Shown piece after piece: positions 48,573-57,039 of a DNA stretch of 64,000 nucleotides. The stretch's first letter is position 1, and each line of letters opens with the position of its first letter. The notes below the pieces were generated by a model that ran no database searches, was not told the DNA's origin, and saw only the letters and a list, made by a program, of their open reading frames with translations. This DNA is from CAWACP01 sp963832965 (lineage in GTDB: Bacteria > Acidobacteriota > Terriglobia > Bryobacterales > Bryobacteraceae), in contig CAWHVW010000003.1 of the NCBI GenBank assembly GCA_963832965.1, positions 806,001 to 870,000 on the forward strand, read 5' to 3'. A program made the translations under genes and the position numbers.

Positions 48573-48867
48573 AAACGACGCGCGCGTTCTGGAGGACTTC
48601 CTCTCTGAAGTGACGGCTCAAATCCATCGGCGTACGAATGTCGATCTTGCGGCCACCGAGCAACCGGCTCAGTTCACTCTCAATGTCCGCCAACCGGAAG
48701 AATCCGACACGCTCGCGGGGCCGAAACTCCACCAAAATGTCGATGTCGCTGGTTTCGGAGAATCGATCCGACAGCAGAGACCCGAACAGGGCCAGCCGGC
48801 GAATCCCGTTGCGGCGGCACACGTCGGCGATCTCGGCCTCCGGGATCTCAATGTGCGGCACCGCCAT
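48559..48867 (-). CDS. mntA: MntA-like minimal nucleotidyltransferase antitoxin
   Basis: The product has 102 residues. RRLALFGSLLSDRFSETSDI, DILVEFRP is the GSx10SDID nucleotidyltransferase motif; KIDIRTPMDLSRHFREEVLQ supplies the third acidic residue. In known pairs MntA AMPylates HepT to neutralise it. A CATACT -10 lies 7 nt before the ATG, so the module may start on a leaderless mRNA. Confidence 0.92.
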   Translation of the reverse strand: MAVPHIEIPEAEIADVCRRNGIRRLALFGSLLSDRFSETSDIDILVEFRPRERVGFFRLADIESELSRLLGGRKIDIRTPMDLSRHFREEVLQNARVVYAEP

Positions 48868-48926
48868 GTTCTCAAGTATGGCTCACGGAAACGATTCCCG
48901 CCAGCGAGGCTGCGGGGGTTCCGGGC

Positions 48927-49382
48927 CTACCTGTCCTGTTTCTCGTAAATGAGCAGCGCTTCGCTTTCCCCGTACAAGGATTCCACCTGCCGCCGGATAG
49001 TCAAAGTTTTTCCGTCCTTCGACATTTTCCAGCGATCCATCACCGTGTAACTGCGATCCCGGCTATTCACCAGCGTGTTTACCAGCAGCGCATTCCCTTC
49101 CCATTTCAGGTGGCTGTTCCGGGAAGTGTCGCCAATCTTATATTTGGCGTCCTTCTCGTCGGTGGTGTAATCCCAGCTTACCGGCGCGCCCCCGCCCACC
49201 GGCAGCGCGGTGCAGTGGATTATCACGCCAGTGTGCTCGATTTTCAAGGTCTGGGCGGTTGGCTCATTCAGGGTCCGCAAATCGCTGCGCTGGGCATTTA
49301 GTTTCCAAATCCCGGAGTAATCGGGGTCCGCGGCGAATAAGGGAATGAATAACAGCGGCAGCAGAACGGCGCCATGTCGCAT
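48927..49382 (-). CDS. Secreted lipocalin-like hypothetical protein
   Basis: The product has 151 residues. A signal peptide (HGAVLLPLLFIPLFAADP) leads to DYSGIWKLNAQRSDLRTLNE, then IHCTALPVGGGAPVSWDYTT and MSKDGKTLTIRRQVESLYGE. The SGxWKLN start and alternating beta strands are typical of a small exported family widespread in acidobacteria. Function unknown. ATG 49382 is set by the signal peptide; it follows the Rsm22 gene by 7 nt and probably shares its transcript. Confidence 0.75.
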   Translation of the reverse strand: MRHGAVLLPLLFIPLFAADPDYSGIWKLNAQRSDLRTLNEPTAQTLKIEHTGVIIHCTALPVGGGAPVSWDYTTDEKDAKYKIGDTSRNSHLKWEGNALLVNTLVNSRDRSYTVMDRWKMSKDGKTLTIRRQVESLYGESEALLIYEKQDR

Positions 49383-49389
49383 CTCTGGA

Positions 49390-50352
49390 TTATATGCGAA
49401 ATTCCTCGCCCCAATTCGCTTTTCTTGCCCGCCGGAATGGCTCCCCCTCACGCTTGCGCACGGACCGCTTTTGCAGGCCTTCGCCGGTACACAGCTCCAG
49501 CCGCACCAGACCGGGCTCGGTCCAGGGATGGCGCACGATGCGCGCCTCCACGGGTCGCGCCGGGATACGCGAAGCGATGACGTACGAGAATTTCTCGTCC
49601 TCGTGGCCCAGTTCACCACCCTTGAGCTGGCGGTGCAGCCTGGTGCGCTCGATCCTTGCCGCGAAGTGACACCAGTCCGGATCTTTCATGGGACATGCGT
49701 TAGCATGCGGGCAGGGAGCGGCAATGTCAGCTTCGGCGTGGATGAGCTGGTCCCGGGCGGCGCGGATGGCCGCAAACCCGCGCGGCGTACCCGGCTCAAT
49801 CACCGCGATGGCGAGGCGGGCGGCGCTCCACGCGCGTTCGATCAACCGGTCCGCGCTTTCCAACTCGCCCGTGACATAGGAAAGGACAACCAGATCCGCG
49901 CCGGGCAGCGGCGAACCGCCCAGAAGATCGGCTTCCATCCATCGAGCATCCCGAACCGCCCTGCTCGGCGATCCCGGCGCCAGCCTGCGGCCCAACGCGA
50001 TGAAATCCCGATCCCGCTCCAGGCATGTGATCTCCAACAATTCCGGCATGGCCGCGGAGGCCGCCCACGCCCCCGTGCCCGGACCGGCGCCAAGATCCAG
50101 CATCGTCCGCACCGGCGCAACTGGAATCCTCTCGCTCAGCTCGGCGAACACCGCGCGAAGCGCCCCGTAGATAGCCGGCATTCGCACCGCCAGGTAGGCC
50201 GCCCGTTCCACGTCGCTCAGACGGCCGGTGGCGCGAACGCCGGCGGCGTGATAGCGGCTGGAGACGGCAGCCACAGCCTTCGCCAGAGCGGCGCGTTCGT
50301 GAAGCGCAACCTCGCGCCCGATCGCTTCCGCCAGCTCAATGGGAAGTTGCAT
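49390..50352 (-). CDS. Rsm22-family methyltransferase-like protein
   Basis: The product has 320 residues. RTMLDLGAGPGTGAWAASAA near residue 82 is the SAM-binding loop; IEPGTPRGFAAIRAARDQLI follows, then the Cys cluster CPHANACPMKDPDWCHF near 215, as in Rsm22, a mitochondrial small-ribosomal-subunit assembly factor with bacterial homologues that may bind an iron-sulfur cluster. Its substrate is unproven. It overlaps the MFS stop by 17 nt. Confidence 0.85.
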   Translation of the reverse strand: MQLPIELAEAIGREVALHERAALAKAVAAVSSRYHAAGVRATGRLSDVERAAYLAVRMPAIYGALRAVFAELSERIPVAPVRTMLDLGAGPGTGAWAASAAMPELLEITCLERDRDFIALGRRLAPGSPSRAVRDARWMEADLLGGSPLPGADLVVLSYVTGELESADRLIERAWSAARLAIAVIEPGTPRGFAAIRAARDQLIHAEADIAAPCPHANACPMKDPDWCHFAARIERTRLHRQLKGGELGHEDEKFSYVIASRIPARPVEARIVRHPWTEPGLVRLELCTGEGLQKRSVRKREGEPFRRARKANWGEEFRI

Positions 50353-51655
50353 CGGGATCGAGAGGCGTAACCGGATCGATGAACAGCCAGCACGCGGCGC
50401 CCACCACGTACGCGCCCGCCATCACCCAGAGGAACCGGTTGTAGCCCGCGCGGTTCATGAAATCGTGGATCAGCCAGCCGCCCATGGCCGGCGCCACGAA
50501 TCCAGCCAGGTTCCCCATCATGTTCATGGACCCGGACATGGTGCCCGCGTGACGCCCTCCAATATCCATGCACGAGGCCCACGCCGGGGGGATGGTTACG
50601 TCGTTCGAGAAACTGGCAGCGCCGAGCGCGATCACCGCCCATACCGCGCTCTGCGCGTAAATGGCCACCACCAGGAAAAAACCCGCCGCCAGCAGTCCGG
50701 TGGTTCCCCATAGCCGGCGGCTGCGGCGCACATCGCCACCCAGCCAGCGCGCCAGCATGGGCGACAGAGCGCCACAGAAAATGCATCCAAATCCGCCGCA
50801 CAGCAGTGGAAGAACCGCGAACGATGAAGCCGCGCGGTCCGTGAGATTCCACGACTTCAAATAGTTGGGCAGCCACGTGATGTAAAAGGTCCACGGGTAC
50901 GTGAGGCAGAAGTATTGCGTCCACAGCAGCCACACCGACGGCGACCGAACCATGGCGCCCCACGGCACGTCGCCATGCCCCGAAGCGTTCTTCGGAGCGT
51001 CGCCGATGATGGCCGCTTCGGCCGCGTTGACGCCGGGGTGCTGCCGCGGATCGTCGCGGAACCAGAAGAAAAACAGGACCGCCCAGATTACTCCGACCGC
51101 GCCGAACACCACGAACGCCCAGCGCCAGTTCAGCCACGTGAGCAGAAGCACCACCAGCGGCGGCGTGAACGCCCCGCCCCACCGCGCGGCCGTCCACATG
51201 ATGGCCTGCGCGCGCAGGCGCTCACGACGCGGGAGCCAGGTGGTGAAGACCTTGGTCAGGTTGGGGAACCCACCCGCTTCGCCCGCGCCAAACAGAAACC
51301 GCACTACCCAGAGCGATGCGGCGTTCCACATCCACCCGCTGGCGGCCGTGAAGATGGACCACCAGATGACGATGCGCATGAGCACCCGGCGCGGCCCCAG
51401 CCAGTCGCCCAGCCAGCCCGTGGGAATCTCAAACAGCGCGTAGGAAATCCCGAAAGCGCCGAAGATCCAGCCCAGCTGTTGCGCGCTGAGGTGCAGGTCG
51501 CTGACCAGTGTGGACATATGGCCCGGCGCCGGCTTCTGCGCCGCGGCCTGCGAAATGCAAACGCGGCTGACGTAGGAAAGCACCGCCAGGGTGACCGCGA
51601 ATGCAATCACCGTGTGGCGCGCGTGGGTGGGCCGTTCGGCCTGAACCGGGGTCAT
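50336..51655 (-). CDS. MFS transporter, ACS-like
   Basis: The product has 439 residues with about 12 TMs. LSYVSRVCISQAAAQKPAPG in TM1, FEIPTGWLGDWLGPRRVLMR (motif A) near residue 80, and AGEAGGFPNLTKVFTTWLPR near 120 fit the anion:cation symporter group. The ATG overlaps the cutA stop by 4 nt and the end overlaps the Rsm22 gene by 17 nt, an unusual tight arrangement of unrelated functions. The substrate is unknown. Confidence 0.87.
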   Translation of the reverse strand: MTPVQAERPTHARHTVIAFAVTLAVLSYVSRVCISQAAAQKPAPGHMSTLVSDLHLSAQQLGWIFGAFGISYALFEIPTGWLGDWLGPRRVLMRIVIWWSIFTAASGWMWNAASLWVVRFLFGAGEAGGFPNLTKVFTTWLPRRERLRAQAIMWTAARWGGAFTPPLVVLLLTWLNWRWAFVVFGAVGVIWAVLFFFWFRDDPRQHPGVNAAEAAIIGDAPKNASGHGDVPWGAMVRSPSVWLLWTQYFCLTYPWTFYITWLPNYLKSWNLTDRAASSFAVLPLLCGGFGCIFCGALSPMLARWLGGDVRRSRRLWGTTGLLAAGFFLVVAIYAQSAVWAVIALGAASFSNDVTIPPAWASCMDIGGRHAGTMSGSMNMMGNLAGFVAPAMGGWLIHDFMNRAGYNRFLWVMAGAYVVGAACWLFIDPVTPLDPDATSH

Positions 51656-51987
51656 TCCGCCGCGCCCGCCGCCCCGAGTTCGGCGGTCATCCAGTTCAGG
51701 TACCCCTCGGAGCCGTCGACAATGGGGAGCGCGACGATCTCCGGCGTCGAATAGGAATGCAGTTGTTCGATGCGCGCGCGCAAATGGTCGAACAACGCGC
51801 GCGACGATTTGACGATCAGCAGCACCTCCTCGGCGCGTTCCACCGCGCCCTGCCAGCGGTAGACGCTGCCCACGCCGGGCACCACGCTCACGCAGGCGGC
51901 CAGATGCTGGTCGACAAGCTGGTAGGCGATCCGGTCCGCTTCCTCGCGGGAGGAGCACGTGCTGAAGACCACGATTTTGTCGGTCAC
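51652..51987 (-). CDS. cutA: CutA-like divalent-ion tolerance protein
   Basis: The product has 111 residues from a GTG at 51987, with AGGA 8 nt upstream. TDKIVVFSTCSSREEADRIA, LAACVSVVPGVGSVYRWQGA, EEVLLIVKSS and LHSYSTPEIVALPI are the trimeric CutA1 fold. CutA has been linked to copper tolerance, but its true role is uncertain. Its promoter region is shared, back to back, with ftsB. Confidence 0.93.
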   Translation of the reverse strand: MTDKIVVFSTCSSREEADRIAYQLVDQHLAACVSVVPGVGSVYRWQGAVERAEEVLLIVKSSRALFDHLRARIEQLHSYSTPEIVALPIVDGSEGYLNWMTAELGAAGAAE

Positions 51988-52030
51988 GGTGCGATTCCTG
52001 ATTTCCCTCTGGACCTTTCGGGCCAAACAG

Positions 52031-52038
52031 ATTATAAA
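52031..52038. promoter_or_regulatory. Overlapping divergent -10 boxes for cutA and ftsB
   Basis: ATTATAAA holds TATAAT on the minus strand (52036 to 52031) and TATAAA on the plus strand (52033-52038). Both lie at sensible distances from cutA (GTG 51987) and ftsB (ATG 52065), so the two transcripts may compete. Confidence 0.5.
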
Positions 52039-52064
52039 CGTTGTAAGGCCATTCACGCTCATCC

Positions 52065-52370
52065 ATGACTGCATTTCGGAGACTGACAATTCTTGTGGCT
52101 GTTGTTTTGGCATCCGCGTACGGGTACGCGGTGCTGCGCGGCCCGCAGGGGATTCCGGCGCTGATTGAGAAGCACCGCGAGATCCAGCGGCTGGAAATGG
52201 AGAACGCCGCATTGAAGCAGGAGCTCGCCGCGCGCGAGGAGCGCAACCGCAAGCTGAAGGAGAGCACGGAGATCCAGGAGCAGGAGATCCGCAAGCGCCT
52301 GCACCTGCTCAGGCCGGGTGAGACGCAGTTCGTGCTTCCGGACCCGGCCGGGGCGACGGCGGGGCATTAG
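52065..52370 (+). CDS. FtsB/DivIC-like septum formation initiator
   Basis: The product has 101 residues. One N-terminal TM (RLTILVAVVLASAYGYAV, about residues 6-23) is followed by a leucine-zipper-like coiled coil (LIEKHREIQRLEMENAALKQ, ELAAREERNRKLKESTEI) and RLHLLRPGETQFVLPDP, the usual ending of FtsB/DivIC proteins, which link early and late divisome parts. No ftsL or ftsQ is near. Confidence 0.88.
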   Translation: MTAFRRLTILVAVVLASAYGYAVLRGPQGIPALIEKHREIQRLEMENAALKQELAAREERNRKLKESTEIQEQEIRKRLHLLRPGETQFVLPDPAGATAGH

Positions 52371-52403
52371 AGGGAAAAGAGCGAACCTGGTCCCGGACTT
52401 GCG

Positions 52404-52863
52404 ATGACGCATGGACTTGCGTTTCTATTGGCGTGGTCTCTGCTTCGGCCTCCCATGGTTGATGTTGGAAACGTCACCGCAACTCTCGACGATGTGGGCG
52501 ATCCCAGCTTTGACGAGTTTGTGATCCGGCTCGATGCCACCGTACACAACCAAAGCGCGATCCCGATGCGAGTCGGAAGCGAACCAGTTACTGTGCTCTT
52601 AATGCAGCAGCGTACAGACGCCGGAGCTTGGAAGCGTCTAGTGCGAGTATGTTCCGCCGCAGGGCCACGTCGACCTCGAAATTACCACCCAGATGTTCGT
52701 ACGCAAAGATGATGCCGGGATTCACGGTTCGCGCCCTGTCGTGCGTCACCACTTCGTCGATACTTGCAGGGATGGCAACGATGGCAGGGTCTACTCCAGC
52801 GAAGCGATGATCACGGGCCCCATCGAACTTCCGCCCGTGCCAGCGAATGCAACGAAGCGGTAG
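52404..52863 (+). pseudogene. Exported hypothetical protein with frameshift
   Basis: From ATG 52404 the frame gives a signal-like start (MTHGLAFLLAWSLLRPPM), NVTATLDDVGDPSFDEFVIR and VHNQSAIPMRVGSEPVTVLL, then loses coding character after about residue 80. From 52642 another frame continues with EYVPPQGHVDLEITTQMFVR, HHFVDTCRDGNDGRVYSSEA and ITGPIELPPVPAN, ending at 52863. One extra base between 52642 and 52651 explains both halves. The family is not recognised. A sequencing error is possible. Confidence 0.55.
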
Positions 52864-53121
52864 ACAAGACCACTGCGTTTTCGACTCGGAACGAGACGAT
52901 GCGGCGGCACGCGCTTCGCCGTAGATACCGACAAACGCATGACGCCATCGTAGCCCTGGATACCCCACTCAATGTCGAGCGTGTCCCTCATCCGATCAGC
53001 CGCGCGGGAAGGCCAGACGTCGCGGCCTCGCGAAAAACGCGCTCATCCACGGCGGCCGCCACCCCACCCCCCGGTGGTGCCCACCCTCAAATCGGCCTAT
53101 CCTATACACAGGAGAACCGCC

Positions 53122-54255
53122 ATGTCCTACCCCCTTACCAAGGGCAAAACCGCGAAGCAGGCCCACGTCGCCCTCCCCGAAGGCACCTTCGAAGAGGAGC
53201 ACGGCCGCAAGGGCTTCTACGGCAAAAGCGCGCACCTTTACCACGCCCATCCGCCCACCGGCTGGATTCGCTTCGAGGGCAAACTCCGCCCGCATTGCTT
53301 CGACCTCAACGCCCTGCGCCCCGCCGACCTCACCGACCCCGAAGGCACGCCCGCGCCTTTCCTCGGCAACGACGAAATCCGCCTGCTGGTTTCGCGACGC
53401 AGTGAGCCCATGCCGTTCTATTTCCGCAATGCCGACGGCGACGAGCTGTACTTTGTCCATCGCGGCCACGGCGTGATCGAAACCGACTTCGGCCCGCTCG
53501 CGTTCGAACCTGGCGATTACATCAACATCCCGCGCGCCGTCACCTATCGCGTGGTCCCGGAAACGCGCGACAACTTTTTCCTGGTGATGCAATCGAAGAG
53601 CGAATTCGAGCAGCCCGAGAAAGGCCTGCTGGGCCAGCACGCGCTCTACGACCCCGCGGTCATCGTAACGCCGGAGCCCGCGCCGAACCTCGACGACCGC
53701 CAGGAGTGGGAGATCCGCATCCTGGCCGACGGCGAAATCTCGAAGGTAGTTTACCCCTGGAATCCGCTCGACGTGGTGGGCTGGAAGGGAGACCTCACGG
53801 TCTGGAAAATCAACATGCGCGATATACGGCCGGTGATGAGCCATCGCGCGCACCTGCCGCCCAGCGCGCATACCACGTTCGTCACCCATGGCGCGGTAGT
53901 GTGCAGCTTCCTTCCGCGGCCGCTCGAACAGGATGAGGACGCCTTGCGAGTGCCCTTCTTCCACCGCAACACCGACTACGACGAATTCATCTTCTACCAC
54001 GACGGCGATTTCTTCAGCAAGGACAACATCCGTCCCGGCTGGGCCACGCTGCACCCGCGCGGCATCCATCACGGCCCGCACCCGAAAGCGCTGGCGAACC
54101 AGAAGAAGCGCACGCACACCGACGAGTACGCGGTGATGCTGGACGGCCTGAATCCCATCCACGTGCTGCCCGCCGGCGAGGCGGTGGAGTGGAAGGATTA
54201 CTGGATGAGCTGGATGGAGAAGAAGCCGGAGCCGGCCGCCGAACCGCGATCGTGA
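53122..54255 (+). CDS. hmgA: Homogentisate 1,2-dioxygenase family protein
   Basis: HmgA opens the aromatic ring of homogentisate in tyrosine/phenylalanine breakdown. The protein has 377 residues with the cupin-type iron site: FFHRNTDYDEFIFYHDGDF near residues 276-294 (His and Glu) and TLHPRGIHHGPHP near 312. The length is shorter than the roughly 430-residue classical enzyme, as in many bacterial homologues. AGGAG lies 8 nt before the ATG. It overlaps the synthetase gene by 4 nt. Confidence 0.85.
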   Translation: MSYPLTKGKTAKQAHVALPEGTFEEEHGRKGFYGKSAHLYHAHPPTGWIRFEGKLRPHCFDLNALRPADLTDPEGTPAPFLGNDEIRLLVSRRSEPMPFYFRNADGDELYFVHRGHGVIETDFGPLAFEPGDYINIPRAVTYRVVPETRDNFFLVMQSKSEFEQPEKGLLGQHALYDPAVIVTPEPAPNLDDRQEWEIRILADGEISKVVYPWNPLDVVGWKGDLTVWKINMRDIRPVMSHRAHLPPSAHTTFVTHGAVVCSFLPRPLEQDEDALRVPFFHRNTDYDEFIFYHDGDFFSKDNIRPGWATLHPRGIHHGPHPKALANQKKRTHTDEYAVMLDGLNPIHVLPAGEAVEWKDYWMSWMEKKPEPAAEPRS

Positions 54256-56084
54256 AGTGGATCTGGGAACCATCTCCAGAATTCGCCGCGGCGACCAATG
54301 TGCGGCGTTTCATGGACCGCCTCGGGATCGGCCGCTCAGGCACGACCACGCTGGTCGAATTCCTGCGCTACTCAACCGATCATCTCGAGGAATTCTGGGC
54401 GCAAATGGTGGAGGAAACCGGCATCGAGTGGGCGGTTCCGTACCGCCAGGTGCTCGACGTCTCGCGCGGTGTCGAATGGGCGCGGTGGTTCACCGGCGGC
54501 AAGGTGAATATCGCCGCGAATTGTCTCGACCGGCATCGCGGCGTCACCCGCCCCGCCATCATCGCCGAGCGCGAAGACGGCGCGGTGCGCGAGATCGGGT
54601 TCGCGGAATTGCTCGCGGATACGAACCGGCTGGCCAATGCGCTGCGGCAGATGGGTATCGAGCGCGGCGATCGCGTGGCGCTGTGCATGCCCATGGAGCC
54701 GGAAGTGGTGACCATCCTCTACGCTTGCTTCAAACTGGGTGCGGTGGCGGTGCCCATCTTCGCGGGCTTCGGCGCGGGCGCCATCGCGGCACGCCTCGAA
54801 GACTCCGGCGCGAAGGTGGTGTTCACGGCTGAGTGGCTGACGCGCCGCGGCAAACAGCTCCCATTGCGATCGAAGGTGGAAGAGGCGCGCGGGAACGCAC
54901 GCGTCATCCTGTACGGCGATTTGCCGGCCACGTCTCCCGAATTCGCCACCGAAGCGCTCAACTCCGAAACGCCAGCGCTGCTGCTCTACACCTCCGGCAC
55001 CACCGGCAAACCGAAAGGAACCGTGCACACGCACGCGGGCACGCTCGCGCAGGTGACCAAGGAGATCTGGCTGGCCTTCGATCACCAGCCCGAGGACCGC
55101 TTCTTCTGGCTGAGCGATATCGGCTGGATGATGGGCCCTTGGACCATTCTTGGCAATCATCATTTCGGCGGCACCGTGTTCCTCTACGACGGCGCACCCG
55201 ATTACCCCGCGCCGGACCGCTTGTGGCGCATGATCGAGCGCCACGGCCTCACCACCTTCGGCGTCTCCCCTACCGCCATCCGCATGCTCATGCGCAGCGA
55301 CTCCGCGCGCGATTTTCCCATGGATTCGTTGCGCCTGCTCGGGTCCACCGGCGAGCCGTGGGACGAGACATCCTACAAATGGTTCTTCGAACACGTGGGC
55401 AAGCGCCGCTGCCCCATCATCAACATTTCCGGTGGCACGGAGATCATCGGCTGTTTCCTGCAGCCCATGCCCATCCAGCCGCTGAAGCCGTGTTCGCTGG
55501 GAGGTCCCGCGCCGGGAATGGCCGCCGAAGTTCGCGACGGGTGTCTGGTATGCACGAAGCCAGCGCCCTCCATGACGCGCGGCCTGTGGAACGATTTCGA
55601 GCGATACATTGAAACCTACTGGTCGCAATACCCCGGCGTGTGGTGGCATGGCGACTTCGCCAGCGTCGACGAGGACGGCTGCTGGTTCCTGCATGGCCGT
55701 GCCGACGAATCGATGAACGTGGCCGGGCGCAAGGTGGGTCCGGCGGAGATCGAACAGGCTGTGCTGGAGCACCCGTCGGTGCGCGAGGCGGCGGTGATCG
55801 GAGTGCCCGACGAACTAAAGGGCGAGTCCCCGGTGGCGTTCGTGGTGCTGAAAGAAGGTTATGAATTCACCCCGGCGCTGGCCAGCGAAATCATCCGCCG
55901 TGTGGGCGAGTCGCTCAGCCCCGTTTTCAGGCCCGCGGAAGTGCGCGCCGTACCGGCCCTGCCCAAGACACAGAGCGGCAAAATCGTTCGAAGGCTCATC
56001 CGCCGCGAATATCTGGGAGAGGAGCCGGGCGACATCTCCACCGTGCAGAACCCCGAGGCTCTCGACGCCTTCCGCCGGGAGTGA
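54252..56084 (+). CDS. Acyl-CoA synthetase (AMP-forming), acetyl/acetoacetyl-CoA synthetase-like
   Basis: The product has 610 residues from a GTG at 54252 that overlaps the hmgA stop. LLLYTSGTTGKPKGTVHTHA near residue 244 is the AMP-binding P-loop; SGGTEIIGCF near 395, WWHGDFASVDEDGCWFLHGR near 465 and the acetylation-type lysine SGKIVRR near 577 follow. Pairing with hmgA suggests it activates acetoacetate, an end product of homogentisate cleavage. That is inference; acetate or propionate are alternatives. Its last six codons and stop are duplicated downstream. Confidence 0.87.
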   Translation: MKWIWEPSPEFAAATNVRRFMDRLGIGRSGTTTLVEFLRYSTDHLEEFWAQMVEETGIEWAVPYRQVLDVSRGVEWARWFTGGKVNIAANCLDRHRGVTRPAIIAEREDGAVREIGFAELLADTNRLANALRQMGIERGDRVALCMPMEPEVVTILYACFKLGAVAVPIFAGFGAGAIAARLEDSGAKVVFTAEWLTRRGKQLPLRSKVEEARGNARVILYGDLPATSPEFATEALNSETPALLLYTSGTTGKPKGTVHTHAGTLAQVTKEIWLAFDHQPEDRFFWLSDIGWMMGPWTILGNHHFGGTVFLYDGAPDYPAPDRLWRMIERHGLTTFGVSPTAIRMLMRSDSARDFPMDSLRLLGSTGEPWDETSYKWFFEHVGKRRCPIINISGGTEIIGCFLQPMPIQPLKPCSLGGPAPGMAAEVRDGCLVCTKPAPSMTRGLWNDFERYIETYWSQYPGVWWHGDFASVDEDGCWFLHGRADESMNVAGRKVGPAEIEQAVLEHPSVREAAVIGVPDELKGESPVAFVVLKEGYEFTPALASEIIRRVGESLSPVFRPAEVRAVPALPKTQSGKIVRRLIRREYLGEEPGDISTVQNPEALDAFRRE

Positions 56085-56410
56085 CCGTGTGCAGGCGCTT
56101 ACCGAACCGCGACGGTGACGGAGCGGGGATAAGACGGCCCTTTCGGCATCCTGTTAGACCCCGAAGGGGGGCCGCAGCGGTTTTTCACCCTGATAAAGGG
56201 AAACCGCGGCACCGGCGTTTTGACGCCTTCCGCCGGGAGTGACTTCACAACCCGCGAAACACCCTGGCATACGCTTGCGCAGGCGCTCACCGAACCGCGA
56301 CGGTGACGGAGCGCGGATAAGACGGCCCTTTCAGCATCCTGTTAGACCCCAAAGGGGGGCCGCAACGGGTTTTCACCCTGATGAAGGGAAACCGCCGCAC
56401 CGGCGTCCTG
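56064..56410. repeat. Imperfect tandem duplication carrying two family-A element copies
   Basis: A stretch beginning at the last codons of the synthetase gene (DAFRRE-stop, 56064) is repeated from 56222. The second copy has about 30 extra bases, so the period is 158 bp at the start and 188 bp further in. Each copy has a family-A core (56101 and 56289), a segment with CATCCTGTTAGACCCC and a CGGTTT/AAACCG hairpin. Nothing else codes in the 346-bp gap to motB. Confidence 0.85.
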
Positions 56411-56430
56411 GCTCGCGGGCGTCTCATTTC

Positions 56431-57039
56431 TCAGCCAGCGGGCGCCTCCGTGAGGATCACGATCTCCACGCGCCGATTCTCCGCCCGCCCTTCCGCGGTA
56501 TCGTTGGGACTCCGCGGGTTGTACGAGCCATCACTGGAAACCGCCAGCCTCGATTCCGGAATGCCGTACCGGGATGTCAGCAGCTCCAGAAGTCTCAGAC
56601 TCCGCGCCACCGACAACTCCCAGTTGTTGCCAAACCGGCCATTGTGAATGGGCACCGCATCGGCGTGGCCCACCAGCGCCACTTTGTTCGGCAGATTCCG
56701 CAGGACCCCGGCAATCTCGCTAATCAGAGGAAGCGCAGCGGGGTTGACGCGGTCCTCGCCGGAGGGATACAGAATCGCCTGGGGAAGACTGATCACCAGT
56801 CCGCGCGCTTCAAGAGTTGGCCGAATGCCTCGCGATTCCAGAACCGCCTTGGTGTTCACCAGCGCCTCACGGGTGGCATCCGCGCGGACCGGCGCGGGCA
56901 CGCTTCGCGGCTTTTGCACGGCCTTTGCGGCCACCGCGACGAAGAGGATCAGGAGAATGGTCATCACATCGGTGTAGCTGACCATCCAGCGGTCGCGCCC
57001 CGCCTGCTCGGCCCGGAAGAGACCCGGTCTACGGGTCAT
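56431..57039 (-). CDS. motB: MotB-like stator protein with OmpA peptidoglycan-binding domain
   Basis: The product has 202 residues. One TM segment contains the proton-path Asp24 (WMVSYTDVMTILLILFVAVA). A linker leads to an OmpA-like domain with LPNKVALVGHADAVPIHNGR, FGNNWELSVARSLRLLELL and EGRAENRRVEIVI, which anchors it to peptidoglycan. It overlaps motA by 4 nt. With MotA it forms an ion-driven stator; ion type is not decided here. Confidence 0.9.
   Translation of the reverse strand: MTRRPGLFRAEQAGRDRWMVSYTDVMTILLILFVAVAAKAVQKPRSVPAPVRADATREALVNTKAVLESRGIRPTLEARGLVISLPQAILYPSGEDRVNPAALPLISEIAGVLRNLPNKVALVGHADAVPIHNGRFGNNWELSVARSLRLLELLTSRYGIPESRLAVSSDGSYNPRSPNDTAEGRAENRRVEIVILTEAPAG

Noticed and set aside
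52588..52968. 126-codon minus-strand frame
   Set aside because: It is antisense to the better-supported frameshifted plus-strand protein and lacks a ribosome-binding site or motif.
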